DNA of 64,000 bases from Polyodon spathula (taxonomy: Eukaryota > Chordata > Actinopteri > Acipenseriformes > Polyodontidae): positions 82,957,603 to 83,021,602 of the forward strand of contig NC_054535.1 of NCBI RefSeq assembly GCF_017654505.1, written 5' to 3'. Shown piece by piece: positions 1 to 14,480 of the stretch. The stretch's first letter is position 1. The number at the start of each line of letters is the position of its first letter. A program made the position numbers and the translations under genes. Under the pieces are notes generated by a model. That model did not search any database. It was given only the letters and a program-made list of their open reading frames with translations, and had not been told where the DNA came from.

Positions 1-545
1 GTCTGAAAAATATTAGAAATTGCTCCCTAACTGGCTGAGTCGTACACAGACTTAGAACCTTGGTAAGCAGCTGCACACCAGGTTTTTGGAACAGGTATTA
101 CAGTAGGTTAGAGCTTAAGCTACTGTTATTGTGGATGCGTGGTGAAGGATATGGCACTTTCACAGCATATATCGAAAACCAAGAGAAATTTGCAGCAACA
201 AGTATATTTTGTATTAACAGTAGGATGCTAAATACAGAAACAACATTTACAAAGGTACACTGTTAACAATGTTTAAGAAAAAAATGCAACATTTCTTTTT
301 TCTCACAAAGTCCTTCACATAATCAATTAATCCTGATGCACCTACAGTAAGCTTGAAAGCCAAGCCATTGCAGATAAGTGCTGTAACAGCAGTGGCTATC
401 CCATTGCACAATATCTCAGACCCAGCCTGCCTTTATAAAAACAAGGCTGGCTCAACACATGAAAACCACCTATTTGGGATACCACTTTCTTGAAGACCTG
501 TAGAGACCTGCCTCAACATCCTCATGTATACCAATTACCATTGAT
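1..545. other. ADAMTS19 intron 2 sequence, no gene seen
   Basis: AT-rich non-coding sequence that falls inside ADAMTS19 intron 2, because the exon 2 donor lies at 2334 and the gene is read leftwards. I looked on the minus strand for the next prodomain exon (the part after the CGGL motif) and did not find it here, so the intron runs past the window edge. Confidence 0.6.
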
Positions 546-1420
546 GTGAAAAGAACATACGGCAGTTCTCCTCGACACCCCTGCAATCGGCGTCGAGGAG
601 GACCCTGTACGCGATACGCTCCACACCCTCCACTTCCTTGCCCTCGTCTCCCGCCGAGACACCACTTGGCGGGAGCCCCTCCAATCACCGGAGGGCGTCA
701 GTCCCCAGTGGGAGGCCCTGTACTCCCCGCTGGTCTCCAGGGGACCTGGGATGGAGGGTCCTGCACGGAGCGCTCGCGTCAGGAGAGATCCTGCGTCACT
801 TTACCGACTCGGATGCCGCCTGCCCTTTCTGCGTTCAGTCCAAGTCAGTGTTTCACTTTTTTTTTTTTGTGCGCCAGGCTGCAGCCATTCTTTTTGTTCT
901 TGAAGAACCTTCTGCTGCAGTTCTGGCTGCATTTCTCCCCCACCCTCCTCATATTCGGGCACCCTGTTCGTGGCTCCAGCAAGAAGACAGACCTCCTTGT
1001 GAATCTGCTCCTGGCTCTCACTAAACTGACAATTTACAAGACCAGGAAGCGCAAGATGATCGGGGAAGGTCTCTTTGACTGCGGGGCCATGTTCAGGGCC
1101 CTTGTCCAATCCCGGATTAAGTTGGAGCACGCCCATGCGGAGTCTGCTGGCGACATGGCCACTTTTGTCGACCAGTGGGCTCTATGGGGCGAGCTCTGTA
1201 CCACCTCCCCTTTGGTTTTGAAAATGTAATTTACAGTCCTTTTTTCACCGGTTTTTCGTTTAATTAGTTAATGCCTATTTATTTAGCATCGTCTTTTATG
1301 AGGATGCTAATTTGAATTTTTTTCTCCAGTCGTCGCATTGACGGATGGAGGTGACGATGTCCTCCTTCTTTAGGCATTTATAGAGGCCTGTATTTACTTA
1401 TTGTTGGGTGGATTGATTTA
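546..1420 (+). mobile_element. 3' end of a Tx1/L1-like non-LTR retrotransposon (broken)
   Basis: The plus strand encodes the C-terminal tail of a LINE ORF2, split over two or three frames. Around 735-860 one frame reads GDLGWRVLHGAL, then CPFCVQS and FH, the zf-RVT cysteine/histidine knuckle found after the reverse transcriptase of Tx1-type LINEs. A run of T at 858-869 shifts the frame. From about 955 to 1226 the other frame continues with GHPVRG, LALTKLTIYKTRKRK and MFRALVQSRIKLEHAHAESA, ending at a TAA near 1229. A 3'UTR-like stretch follows to about 1420. The RT domain itself is missing, so this is a 5'-truncated, frameshifted, dead copy in ADAMTS19 intron 2. It is more GC-rich than its surroundings. 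The clade name rests on recalled motif similarity. Confidence 0.8.
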
Positions 1421-2235
1421 GAACAGTGATTAAACATAGTTTGAAATGCACCGATAGCTACTACATAAAGGTGGTAACATGGCATTATCTAAATGTGAAC
1501 GATATTATCACAGTTAAATATTTTTTTCCAAACTTTCAGGCATCTCCGGGACCCTCTGAGTGTGTGGGCCCATGTGCTGGTGCACTGGATGCAGTGGCTG
1601 TTCCTCTGCCACTGACCCCAGAGACATCATACAAGGTAGCATGCACTGTGAGAGCTGTGTGCATGTGTTTCTGTAGTGGGTTAGTCTAGATCTTGATGTA
1701 GTACTTGAAAGCCAGCTACTGGCGTAGTGTTATTCTGAGGTGCACATTAAAAAGTGGTGCGCTTGCTCGCACATGCCTAAACAACTTCCTCTAAGAAAGC
1801 AGGGAAACAGCCATTTAAATCTGGTACATTACGTTGTTTTTGGTCATTTACATTGTTTAATTGAATTTATAACATTTTCCAGACTTTTACATCATTTTTA
1901 ATGCAATTTTTCTAAACAGTAAACATTCCTTGCCTTTATTATTTTCTTTTTAAAATATTTGTAGTTATTCAATGTTTAATCTTTCTCATAATAACTAAGA
2001 TCAATACAGTAATTCAGTGTAGACATGTAGTCCATTGGTTCACACATAAACATAACTATTTTGAAATGCCCGGCCTATTTAGTGCGCTTATAGAATAGCC
2101 TTAACCCTAACTATGGTCCTCCAGCCATAAAAATCCTCTTGACTGTGTCTTGACAGTAAAGTGTATGTGGGAACGTGCCTCAGCAAGAGACTAACATAAA
2201 TGTGGAAACTATGCAAAAAGTGTACCCCCCCCCCC
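1421..2235. other. ADAMTS19 intron 2, no gene seen
   Basis: Non-coding intron sequence. A short GC-richer patch (about 1541-1635) sits between an AG and a GT and could be mistaken for an exon, but it matches nothing I recognise. A C11 run lies at 2225-2235. Confidence 0.5.
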
Positions 2236-2241
2236 AACACA

Positions 2242-2278
<37 letters not shown>
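2236..2278. repeat. (AC)n microsatellite
   Basis: Nearly pure AC dinucleotide array of about 43 bases preceded by a C11 run. On the ADAMTS19 sense strand it is a (GT)n tract starting 57 nt downstream of the exon 2 donor. Confidence 0.97.
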
Positions 2279-2280
<2 letters not shown>

Positions 2281-2334
2281 GAAAAAATGTATCTTTAGTA
2301 AAAAGTGTTGAATTGTTAAATGAAGTAAATTTAC

Positions 2335-2783
2335 CAGACCACCACAGGTGCTAAAGGAGGCGATGGATCCTGTAGAATTAAGAACAGCCCCGCTGTAGTA
2401 ACACGATCTTTCAGCGCTGGAAGAGGTAGCTGTTGAATTGTCCAGGTACGCTTTCCGACCTTTCAGTCTGTTCTCTACCACGAATTTCTGTGATAAAAAT
2501 CTGCTGTCCCTCTTCAGAATCAGGTGGAGCTCACTGCCAAAGGCGGGTATTTTGAGCCTGAGCCCCGGAAAAGCCAGTGTCTGCGGTCCAAGAGGTTCCC
2601 AGTGGTATAACTCCTGGGTTTCGTATTCCTCTCCTTTGGAAATAGAGCGAACTTCCCGAGAACTGCTGCCTGCATGTGGATATCTCTCCTGGCTGTCGAA
2701 TCTCCCAGGACCCGGCGGAGCGGCATCCGGTAAAACCAGAGGGTAGACTGTCTCAGACTCCAAGTCTTGAAAGAAATGTGAAC
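2335..2783 (-). CDS. ADAMTS19: ADAMTS19 exon 2 (prodomain)
   Basis: A 449-bp exon read from 2783 down to 2335. The acceptor is the AG at 2785-2784 after a T-rich tract; its first two bases complete a Gly codon begun in exon 1. It ends in frame after CGGL at a GTAAAT donor (2334-2329). A second possible acceptor AG at 2767-2766 would skip six residues; the upstream one gives the better match in length to the human protein. No stop codon interrupts 149 codons. Confidence 0.93.
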
Positions 2784-2921
2784 CTACATGAATAACAATT
2801 TAAAAAAAATAAACAATAACAGGTGTTTTGTCAACTGGTTCCCGTAAATTTTAATTGAAAAAATTCTGTTTCAGAAAAACGTGCTTTAAATAAAGATATA
2901 TATATATATATAGCTATATAT

Positions 2922-2975
<54 letters not shown>

Positions 2976-3301
2976 CCCTCAGTGTATATTAATAGTAAAG
3001 TATATTATAAACCCTGTATTCGCTTTAATTTTGCTTATGTGCAGCGCTACTTTAAATGAAACAAAACTGTACAAATTCACCTGCAAAGTGTCTGCTCTTT
3101 ATTATAGTATTTTAGAAAATAAATGAACATTAAAATGATATTGATTAGACACATTTTAATTTTGCAACATTATAATTACATTGTTCTTCATATAATCGCG
3201 TCAACGAACAAAGAAACACAAAACAGGAATTTACCTGAAGCTACCGTAGCAGTCAAAAACCACAGCTGCTGTAAAATCCCACAGATGTGGCCCAGATGCA
3301 T
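2335..3301 (-). CDS. ADAMTS19: ADAMTS19, first two coding exons (partial gene)
   Basis: This is the N-terminal part of a secreted zinc metalloprotease of the ADAMTS family; the rest lies left of the window. Coding segments are 3301-3235 (signal peptide) and 2783-2335 (most of the prodomain), joined across a 451-bp GT-AG intron in phase 1. Together they encode 172 residues. What identifies ADAMTS19 rather than another ADAMTS: the start MHLGHICGILQQLWFL resembles the human MRLTHICCC start; SSREVRS and a following TQEL match the human SSREVRS and SQEL; then IPAFGSELHLIL, DSRFLSQKF, CYYSGAVL and GSIASFSTCGGL line up in order with the human prodomain. In the family the prodomain keeps the enzyme latent and is cut by furin-type proteases. 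The human Ala/Pro/Gly-rich insertions are much shorter here. No catalytic HExxH, TSP1 or spacer exon is in view. Neighbour ISOC1 upstream in the same orientation supports the assignment. Confidence 0.92.
2784..3234 (-). other. ADAMTS19 intron 1 with (AT)n array
   Basis: Short 451-bp intron. It contains an interrupted (AT)n array at about 2896-2971. Confidence 0.8.
2896..2971. repeat. (AT)n microsatellite
   Basis: Interrupted AT dinucleotide array inside ADAMTS19 intron 1. Confidence 0.95.
3235..3301 (-). CDS. ADAMTS19: ADAMTS19 exon 1, signal peptide
   Basis: ATG at 3301-3299, then 22 codons plus one base, ending at a GTAAAT donor (3234-3229). The encoded peptide has a hydrophobic core (ICGILQQLWFLTATVA), typical of a secretory signal. 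The start was chosen because HIC near the N-terminus and the residue spacing match human ADAMTS19 and because the exon joins exon 2 in phase. Confidence 0.85.
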
Positions 3302-3870
3302 ATTCCCTACGACTCTTCAGTGCAGTTTTCACGAAATGAACTTGCCCTTGATAGCAGGTAACAATGCAGAAGTCTCCACTTAGGATACAGAGCTTTGATG
3401 CATAACATGCAAATGTGTTGTGTATGCACCTCCAGTAGGTTTTTATAGCAAACACGGGTAAACTAGAGCCCCTTTTTTCTCTCACACGAGATTGAAGTTT
3501 CCAAATGAATGAGTTTGAGTCCCGCAGAGAAAAGCTCAAAAGCCAGCACAGAATTAGAGCTGAGAACAGAAGAGCAGAGAAAGAACGAGAGGGAGAGTGA
3601 GAGAGACAGACCGGTACAGATCACATATAGTATGTATGTATATAGTGCGTACTGAGCAGCAGAGCGCACTAGAGGACTCCGACAGCATATGCAGCGCAGA
3701 CATCCCCAAGCAACAGAATGCTACACATAAACACATACTTTGTACAGGGTTGGTGCTAAAAGAAAGTAAGGGGGGGAGGGGTCACACAGATACATCCCTT
3801 ATTGGCCAGTCACCTTTTTTACCATGATATATGACTCAAAAGACTCGCAGCGTCGTGCGAGACAGTGAAA
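3302..3870 (-). promoter_or_regulatory. ADAMTS19 5'UTR and candidate promoter
   Basis: The stretch upstream of the ADAMTS19 start. On the minus strand it holds a CCAAT box (3805-3801), a C-rich Sp1/KLF-like tract (about 3781-3766) and a pyrimidine-rich TC stretch (about 3610-3585) that would fall in the 5'UTR. The transcription start is not fixed by anything I can see, so the boundaries are guesses. Confidence 0.4.
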
Positions 3871-5919
3871 GCGGAGAAAGTAGTTGTTAATTGAACATTA
3901 ATTTAACAAAGGAAGCCATGCTCAGTCAATTAAAACTACACTATTTACATTTCAAAAAGTGTTTGGCGAAACGTCACGTTTTTAATGTTAAAAAGGTGAT
4001 GTCTTGCTTGTATTTATGACTGCACCTCAACTCATACTCTGTACATTCATTTATTGGACCTTTACATGTTCCGTAATTTTTCTTTTGTATAGTTAAACGC
4101 TATTTTAATCATAGCCTACTTAAATATCACACGTACATGGTGGCTATATAAATATAGGTTTTTAACATAGCCAAAATTATTGTATATACACCTGGCTAGT
4201 AATCTTCATATATCCCGGACTGAGGATGTACGAGAAATTTCGAACACTGGAACTCGAGTCGCTATTTCCAAAAAAAAAAACAACAACAACAACAACAACA
4301 AAAAAAAAGAAACAAGCAGACAAAATAGATTTTTTTAAAATCTTGAATGACATGTTCAGCAACATTTTCGAGTTTGCTAAACCTTATGTTGACACATTAA
4401 TTAAAATTACCGTGTTATTCCCATAGCCTATTTTGCTGCCTTTAATCCCAAAATATTAAACAGATACACGTTAACAGCAGGCCTGAAATAACAAAACCGA
4501 AGCTTTTGTGTTTTTCTCTATACACACTGTACATTTCTAGTAGGGTGTATAATTCTTTTTTTTTTCTTTCAGTTTTAAAACCATACATACAGTCAAATTA
4601 TGATTATATTTAAAAAAAAAATATATAAAATCATATATGCCACTCGAGCTTATCAACCTAAAAAAATAATAATAATAAAAAAATAAAAATAATAATAAAA
4701 TATTTATACGACTAAGCATAAATGTAAACAGCTCATGTTTCTCCCTCTGTTACATTGTCTGTTACAAAGGCAGACACGTTTGAAATCAATGCCATTCTTC
4801 ACAAGCGTTTTAGTGATAGTCTGACCTGTTGTGCGGTTAGTCAAGATGTAGTGTATCTACTAAGTAAGCAGGTTGTCCCTCTGAATTAGCAGTTGTAACG
4901 CTGTGTGGGATGAAAATAATGTACAAAACAGTTGCCTCGATCATCAATGTCCTCATCGCATACAACACAAACATTGGCATTTAAATATTTTTCGTGTGCT
5001 GCATACGCTTTAGGGAGATACTCTCGTCTGAGTGACATTTTACATTCGGGACATTTTTAATTACATTTTTTTCTAATATTTCATTGACCAGCTGTTTTAC
5101 CGGTATGTTCGCTGGACTAAGGCTTCCAATTCAAACGTGTTGACATGTCTTTATCCACTTCCTGTGATTGAGACCTGCTTGTTCAGTAATCATTTAGCCT
5201 GAACTCCAAGTTTGATTTTCTTGTTTTTGTGTATTACGCTGTTAAGATTCTTGTCAATAGGACCATTTCTTAGATCCAAAGACACATTACCAGTTGAGCA
5301 AAACAGAATCCCGCCATCTTTATGCAACGTCTTCTTTTCGTAACTCTGAACGCGATCTTCTGTTGAAATTAATTTAGCTTTTTTTTTTTATTTGTCAGCT
5401 ATCAGCATCTTTAATGTTAATCACACTGCAAACTAAAATTAAATAATTTCTAAATAACCATTTTAAACTTCCCGCCTTTGACTCGCATGTTACGTCTTTA
5501 CACAGTATGTGGAATTCACCAATCATGAAGCCGGTATTTGTTTGACTCTGTTGCTGTACTAACGAAACAAACGACATTGACGCCGGATGGTGCACGGCTA
5601 CTGTAACTTGTATCTGATGAAAGTGTCACAGAGGAAGAGTAATGTAAAATACGGTAAGGAAAATAAAATGCGTATTTTTTCACGGTAGGCATTCAAATGC
5701 ACGGTTCCTGTGAAATTCGTGATATCGTGAATTTTCCTGGGCCCTGTATCTGTGCTTATTCTGAATCTAGTTATTATCTTCGCCTCACACAGCCCTACCT
5801 AGTAACGCCTTGCCTGGTTTGAAATACTCTCTACCTGTCTCTTCTGTGCCGCTCTTCGCTTATTGGATGCATTTCTTCTTTCTGATTTGAAATAATGTTT
5901 GCCATACTAGTCCAGAGAT
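3871..5919. other. Intergenic, no gene seen
   Basis: AT-rich DNA with short low-complexity runs: A10 plus (CAA)n near 4270-4310, and A/T runs and (TAA)n near 4550-4700. Short open frames here are low-complexity artefacts. Confidence 0.5.
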
Positions 5920-6142
5920 AATAGATATACAAAGATAAGGAGATGTGATACCTTTTATTGCAGTAACTAAACAATAATTAATCACAAGCTTTCAAGACCT
6001 TAGAGGTCTCCTCTTCAGGTGAGAGTGTAATCTCTCTTTCCTACTCTCACCTGAAGAAGAGACCTTTGAGGTCTTGAAAGCTTGTGATTAATTATTGTTT
6101 AGTTAGTCCAATAAAAGGTATCACATCTCCTCTTTGTCTATT
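5920..6142. mobile_element. Fold-back (palindromic) MITE-like element
   Basis: Two arms of about 100 bases are near-perfect reverse complements. The left arm is about 5920-6026 (contains GAGATGTGATACCTTTTATT), the right arm about 6043-6142 (contains AATAAAAGGTATCACATCTC), with a loop of about 16 bases. Each arm carries AATAATTAATCACAAGCTTT or its complement and the GAGGTCT/CTGAAGA segment. I recall this sequence as a dispersed fish repeat. No coding capacity. The RNA from either strand would form a long hairpin. Confidence 0.85.
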
Positions 6143-6253
6143 CTTTCCGATTAAAATTTGTGAATGACGAATTGAAGTAAATAGCTTTGAGAATTTACTC
6201 CAAGGAGTGTTAATAGCATGCCTATCTCTTATTAATGATAGAACTCATACAAT

Positions 6254-6362
6254 GGGTCTAATTTACCAAAGGGCACTAAATTTGGAGTTAGCACACACGT
6301 GAAGTAGTGAACCTAACGTGCATGATAAATCTAAATTTAGTGCCCCATTTACTAACAGAGAA
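6254..6362. mobile_element. Small inverted-repeat MITE-like element
   Basis: The left end GGGTCTAATTTACCAAAGGG and the right end read in reverse (TTAGTAAATGGGGCACTAAA) are similar, with GCACTAAATTT mirrored by AAATTTAGTGC. This looks like a short non-autonomous element. No coding content. Family not assigned. Confidence 0.45.
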
Positions 6363-7829
6363 TGCATTACTTTACATACACAGTATTTGGTTAACTTACC
6401 TGTGACCATCATGATAGCAAAAGCCCAGCAGTCCAGGTGTATCTTTTGGTCAGTAGCTTATTTTGTTGGTGGAGGTGGCTTACATTGACCAATCAACAGA
6501 GCAGCACAGCAGGGGACAACCTAAAGTGCAGCTGCACTGCTTACCTTTTACTTTTACCACGTATTCCTTGTCTGATGCAAAACAAAACAAAACAAAATGA
6601 AAAAAGCCCTTTTCCTTCTGCTTTCATGCATGTGAGTAATGCTGTGCAAGCGTATTTTTCTTTTTGTTCTGCTTACTCGAGAAATATTGATCAATGAGAC
6701 GTAGCCTCAAGTTTCTTCTTTGTCGGCATTGCCACCCTGCAGAGCAAACCTGTCCTCCGTGTGGGAAATTTAATATAATTCCACATGAGCTTTAGCAGGG
6801 CTTTGTTTGTATGAATTGCAATTTATTAAATATGTTGCAGTTAAAGCTGAATGACATAGTTTAAAATTAATAGTTAATATTCTAAAGCGGGGATGTAAAA
6901 CATGCTGCAATATTTGGCGGCCCACCCATTAGTTTATAAAATTGCATCGATGTATACTGACTACTGTATCGTTTTGGAATTCTTCTTTAAAACAACCCTT
7001 CTTTTTAATATAATATATGCATTCAACATGTATTTTCCATCATACCTGTGCACGGTAGCCATTCATTTTCCAGTTTCAAACCAAAATTAGGCACTTTTAT
7101 GTTTGCAGACTAGAGAATTGCATTTTATGTTCAATGTGATTGTCATTGCTTCAAATTAAATTAGATAACTTATCTGAGCACTTTATGCTGGCTTTTTACT
7201 TTGCTGATCATAGCTGGGCTTGAGGCTTGTTAAATTGTGTATGCCTTTATTGCCTTTTACTAAAGGATGCAAGTGATAATTAAATCTCTCTGTTGTTAGT
7301 AATCATTTTAATTTACATTCAAACATCTGTGGGAACATTGAACACAAAACGATACAATATGGATCACAGACATTAATGGGTCAGTGGTTTTGTTATTAAA
7401 ATCCAGCAGCTAATATGTATCAACAGAATTATATCAAAACAAATTCTTTTGTTTTGCTTTTTTTTGTAGCGAGAGAAACAAACACTATGGACTTAAACCG
7501 TTCTTGCCGGCTGACAGTTCCTTCAGCCTCCCGCATTGTACATTTTTAGCTTGCCTCTGACGTAGTAGGACTCGAGATGGATCTCTCCCAGGTAGAGGCC
7601 ATGAGGCATTTGGTATTGTTTGTACATTAGCAGGAAGTTGCTTGCGTGAGAGACTCAGAGAACAGGCATGCTGTAATCGTGAAAGAAGCCTTCATAAAAT
7701 AACAAAATGAACTGAAAGCAAGCTTCTGTGCGCCTCTCTTCTGTGTGAGCCCGTCTGCCTGCATGCAGTTTGTGTAAAATGTCTCAAACAAACGGCGACA
7801 TCACGGGGGCCCCACTTCTGTTGGAGACC
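6363..7829. other. Intergenic, no gene seen
   Basis: No recognisable gene or repeat. A more GC-balanced patch around 7495-7700 could be a conserved non-coding element, but only a multi-species alignment would show this. Confidence 0.4.
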
Positions 7830-7839
7830 CTACGCTATA

Positions 7840-8073
7840 GCGTAATTTACGTGTAGGTTAATCTGGCCCTGATCATGTATTACCATACAAATCACATACT
7901 CATTCTGATTACCATAATGTGGCACAATAAAATTAGTATGCACTATAATATGCCCACTATTTTGCGCGATAATTAATAAAATTGCACTAGTAAATACGGA
8001 AATCATTAATGTGCACAGTAATTGCAACTATCGTACACCATAAAGTTTAGCAGCCTTTCGTAAATGAGGCCCA
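7840..8073. repeat. Dispersed repeat ending in ...TTTACGAAAGG complement
   Basis: The right end, read in reverse, begins TGGGCCTCATTTACGAAAGG, which resembles the terminus of the element at 6254-6362 (GGGTCTAATTTACCAAAGGG). I infer a related non-autonomous DNA element. The left end is unclear. Confidence 0.35.
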
Positions 8074-8850
8074 ATGAAAATTAGGTGAATACAATGACCT
8101 ACACTGACAGCATGTGGAATAGAATGTGTTTATGCACAGAACATGCTTAGGTACAGGTTCATGAAAGTTGTTCAAAGATATTGAGAAAAGCTCAGTAGCG
8201 CTATCTTAGTAAAAGAACCAGTGAACTTGTATTAGTCTGCCAGAAACTTAAAATGCTGTTTTATCAAAAAAGTGGGACTTATCAAGTACTTGCCCTGAGG
8301 GCTTCAACTGTCAATGCTAAGTCTTCACAAGTTCACAACTGAACGAGGGAACCTTAAAATTTAACAAAAAATGAAAGTGTGACTTACTTACAGATGCCTC
8401 CACCATATACCTCTCAACTGTAAGGATATTTATCCCCCTCAGTCATAATTTAATGCAGATTACATACATGGCGTGTACATTTTGTATAGTTACTTTCATG
8501 TTAATAAATTCTTCTGGTAACTAAATGTGCATACATAAATATATGAATTCTCCATTCTGCACATAAAAATGGATTGGGTTGTTATCTCAAATATTTGCTT
8601 TTAACAGTTAAGTAGATTTTGTATACACAAATGCACATTACCTGTGTCACATTGTTTTACTATTTTGGTCCTTTTCATTTTTAAACAGGTTTATTTTGTA
8701 ATATGTAAATAGCTACTATTTGCTTGAGCTTACTTCCGTCAGCTTTTTCTGTCATTTGTTGAATACACATTAAAACAGTAATTTAGTAGAATTCACATGT
8801 ACTGCAATATGCAAACTGATACTATTAAATTTATAATAACAAACATTGAT
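8074..8850. other. Intergenic, no gene seen
   Basis: AT-rich sequence without recognisable content. Confidence 0.45.

Positions 8851-8929
<79 letters not shown>
8851..8929. repeat. (AT)n microsatellite
   Basis: Nearly uninterrupted AT array of about 79 bases. Confidence 0.97.
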
Positions 8930-8933
<4 letters not shown>

Positions 8934-9288
8934 AACATGCAGTATACACACTGTATCTTTATTATAGCTGTGTCTTAGAAATTATCTAAAACTATTATTC
9001 ACATACCACTGGAACACGTTTCACTCTGTTGTAAATGAATACAAAAGCAGTAGCTTTGTTTTCTTTTGAGTTCTCTTTAATGGATTGGCAAACACTGTTA
9101 CAATACCCCCTACCCTGATACATATCAAGAGCACGTGTCAGTTATTACAAGCTGACGTCCACTCTGTGTTCTAAATGGCATTTCGTTCACCATGAAAGGC
9201 ATACTGCACGCTATTTAATGTTCTCTAAGCTTTTGCTGAATTGATGCAGCAGTGCCTACAAGCCACTTGTCTAAACTTTCATTCAAAC

Positions 9289-9872
9289 ACATAAGAACAT
9301 AAGAAAGTTTACAAACGAGAGGAGGCCATTCAGCCCATCTTGCTCGTTTGGTTGTTAGTAGCTTATTGATCCCAGAATCTCATCAAGCACCTTCTTGAAG
9401 GATCCCAGGGTGTCAGCTTCAACAACATTACTGGGGAGTTGATTCCAGACCCTCACAATTCTCTGTGTAAAAAAGTGCCTCCTATTTTCTGTTCTGAATG
9501 CCCCTTTGTCTAATCTCCATTTGTGACCCCTGGTCCTTGTTTCTTTTTTCAGGCTGAAATCTGAAAGCACTTTATGCTTGGGTCGACACTGTCAATACCT
9601 TTTAGAATTTTGAATGCTTGAATTAGGTCGCCACGTAGTCTTCTTTGTTCAAGACTGAACAGATTCAATTCTTTTAGCCTGTCTGCATATGACATGCCTT
9701 TTAAGCCCGGAATAATTCTGGTCGCTCTTCTTTGCACTCTTTCTAGAGCAGCAATATCTTTTTTTATAGCGCGGTGACCAGAACTGCACACAGTATTCAA
9801 GATTAGGTCTTACTAGTGCATTGTACAGTTTTAACATTACTTCCCTTGATTTAAATTCAACACTTTTCACAT
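9289..9872 (-). mobile_element. CR1-like LINE 3' end, copy 1
   Basis: The minus strand encodes the C-terminus of a LINE reverse transcriptase in broken frames: [20 protein letters not shown], then [51 protein letters not shown] and VRVWNQLPSNVVEADTLGSF. The 3' end (low coordinate) finishes in the tandem octamer TTCTTATGTTCTTATG, a hallmark of CR1-clade tails. It is 5'-truncated to about 580 bp, and frameshifts near 9550-9560 and 9760-9780 make it dead. Very similar to the copy at 28988-29557. Confidence 0.88.
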
Positions 9873-13610
<3,738 letters not shown>

Positions 13611-13839
13611 TTCACCCCCCGTGTATTTTCAATACTGCCCAACTGTGCATGTAACAATAGAGTGACACTCCCAGAGTCAGTCACTTTGTAGGAGATCTCT
13701 AATGCAACTCCATTATAGATGTTTAGGTACTATGTGGTGGCCAGTTGGCTTGTTGGCAACTGAATGAACACATACAATTCTAGATTGGAGAATCACAGAG
13801 GGAAAAACAACATTAGTTGAGGTCTGCTTGTAATGTAAC

Positions 13840-14480
13840 AAGGTGTGGTGTGGAAAAAGTACATTAGATCCATAATCCCCTGTGATGAGTCAAAGGGATT
13901 TCGGTCTGTGATTCAGCCTCCTGACAGTAGATGGCATCAAACCAACTCGGGACTTCCCTTACCAAGATCTCATGACCATGGCAAAAGTCATCTTTTTGAG
14001 GGGTGGTACCTTGGTGAGGGGCGGAAGTACGAGTATGTAAATTCCAGCCACTGGAGTCAAGTGAAGGATAAGGACACTTGTCAGTTGGGGATTGGTGTTC
14101 CACTGACTACAGAGGAGGGACATTACATACTAAAGGGAACATACTACTGTGTTCGGGGTTGGTCCGAAAGTAAAATAGGAGGAGTAACGGGTGGCCGGAG
14201 AGACTAGTTTCGTGGAGCGGGATTTTTTAAAAAACACTAACAATTCTTTTGTCTTTTTTTGTTTATGTATGGTTCGCCACGAAGACGATTAAAGACGAGT
14301 TCTCACGGTCTGTTTTGGATTTCACCCCTGCAACTCCTTCCCTCACACCATTTTGTTTTCTTTTGTTATTTAATTATTTTGTTGTGTATAGATAATAAAA
14401 ATAAATTATTTTATTTCTGTACACATAAATTACTGTCTGGACATTCCATTTAATACACTCTCGCCTCACATCCCCCCTCA
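13840..14480 (+). mobile_element. Possible solo LTR-like or unknown repeat
   Basis: A GC-richer island followed by a T-rich tract and AATAAA-type signals (about 14394-14405) and a CT-rich end. An open frame of 120 codons (13845-14207) ends in the island and matches nothing I recognise. The promoter/poly(A)-like architecture recalls an LTR, but I could not identify matching ends or a target-site duplication. Confidence 0.25.

Noticed and set aside
546..1229. 227-codon plus-strand frame as a host gene
   Set aside because: Part of it is a frameshifted LINE ORF2 tail (zf-RVT and downstream motifs), not a cellular gene.
1541..1635. Exon-like patch between TTTCAG and a GTAGCA on the plus strand
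   Set aside because: The open frame shows no family motif, the donor is weak, and it lies antisense in ADAMTS19 intron 2 with no neighbouring exon to join.
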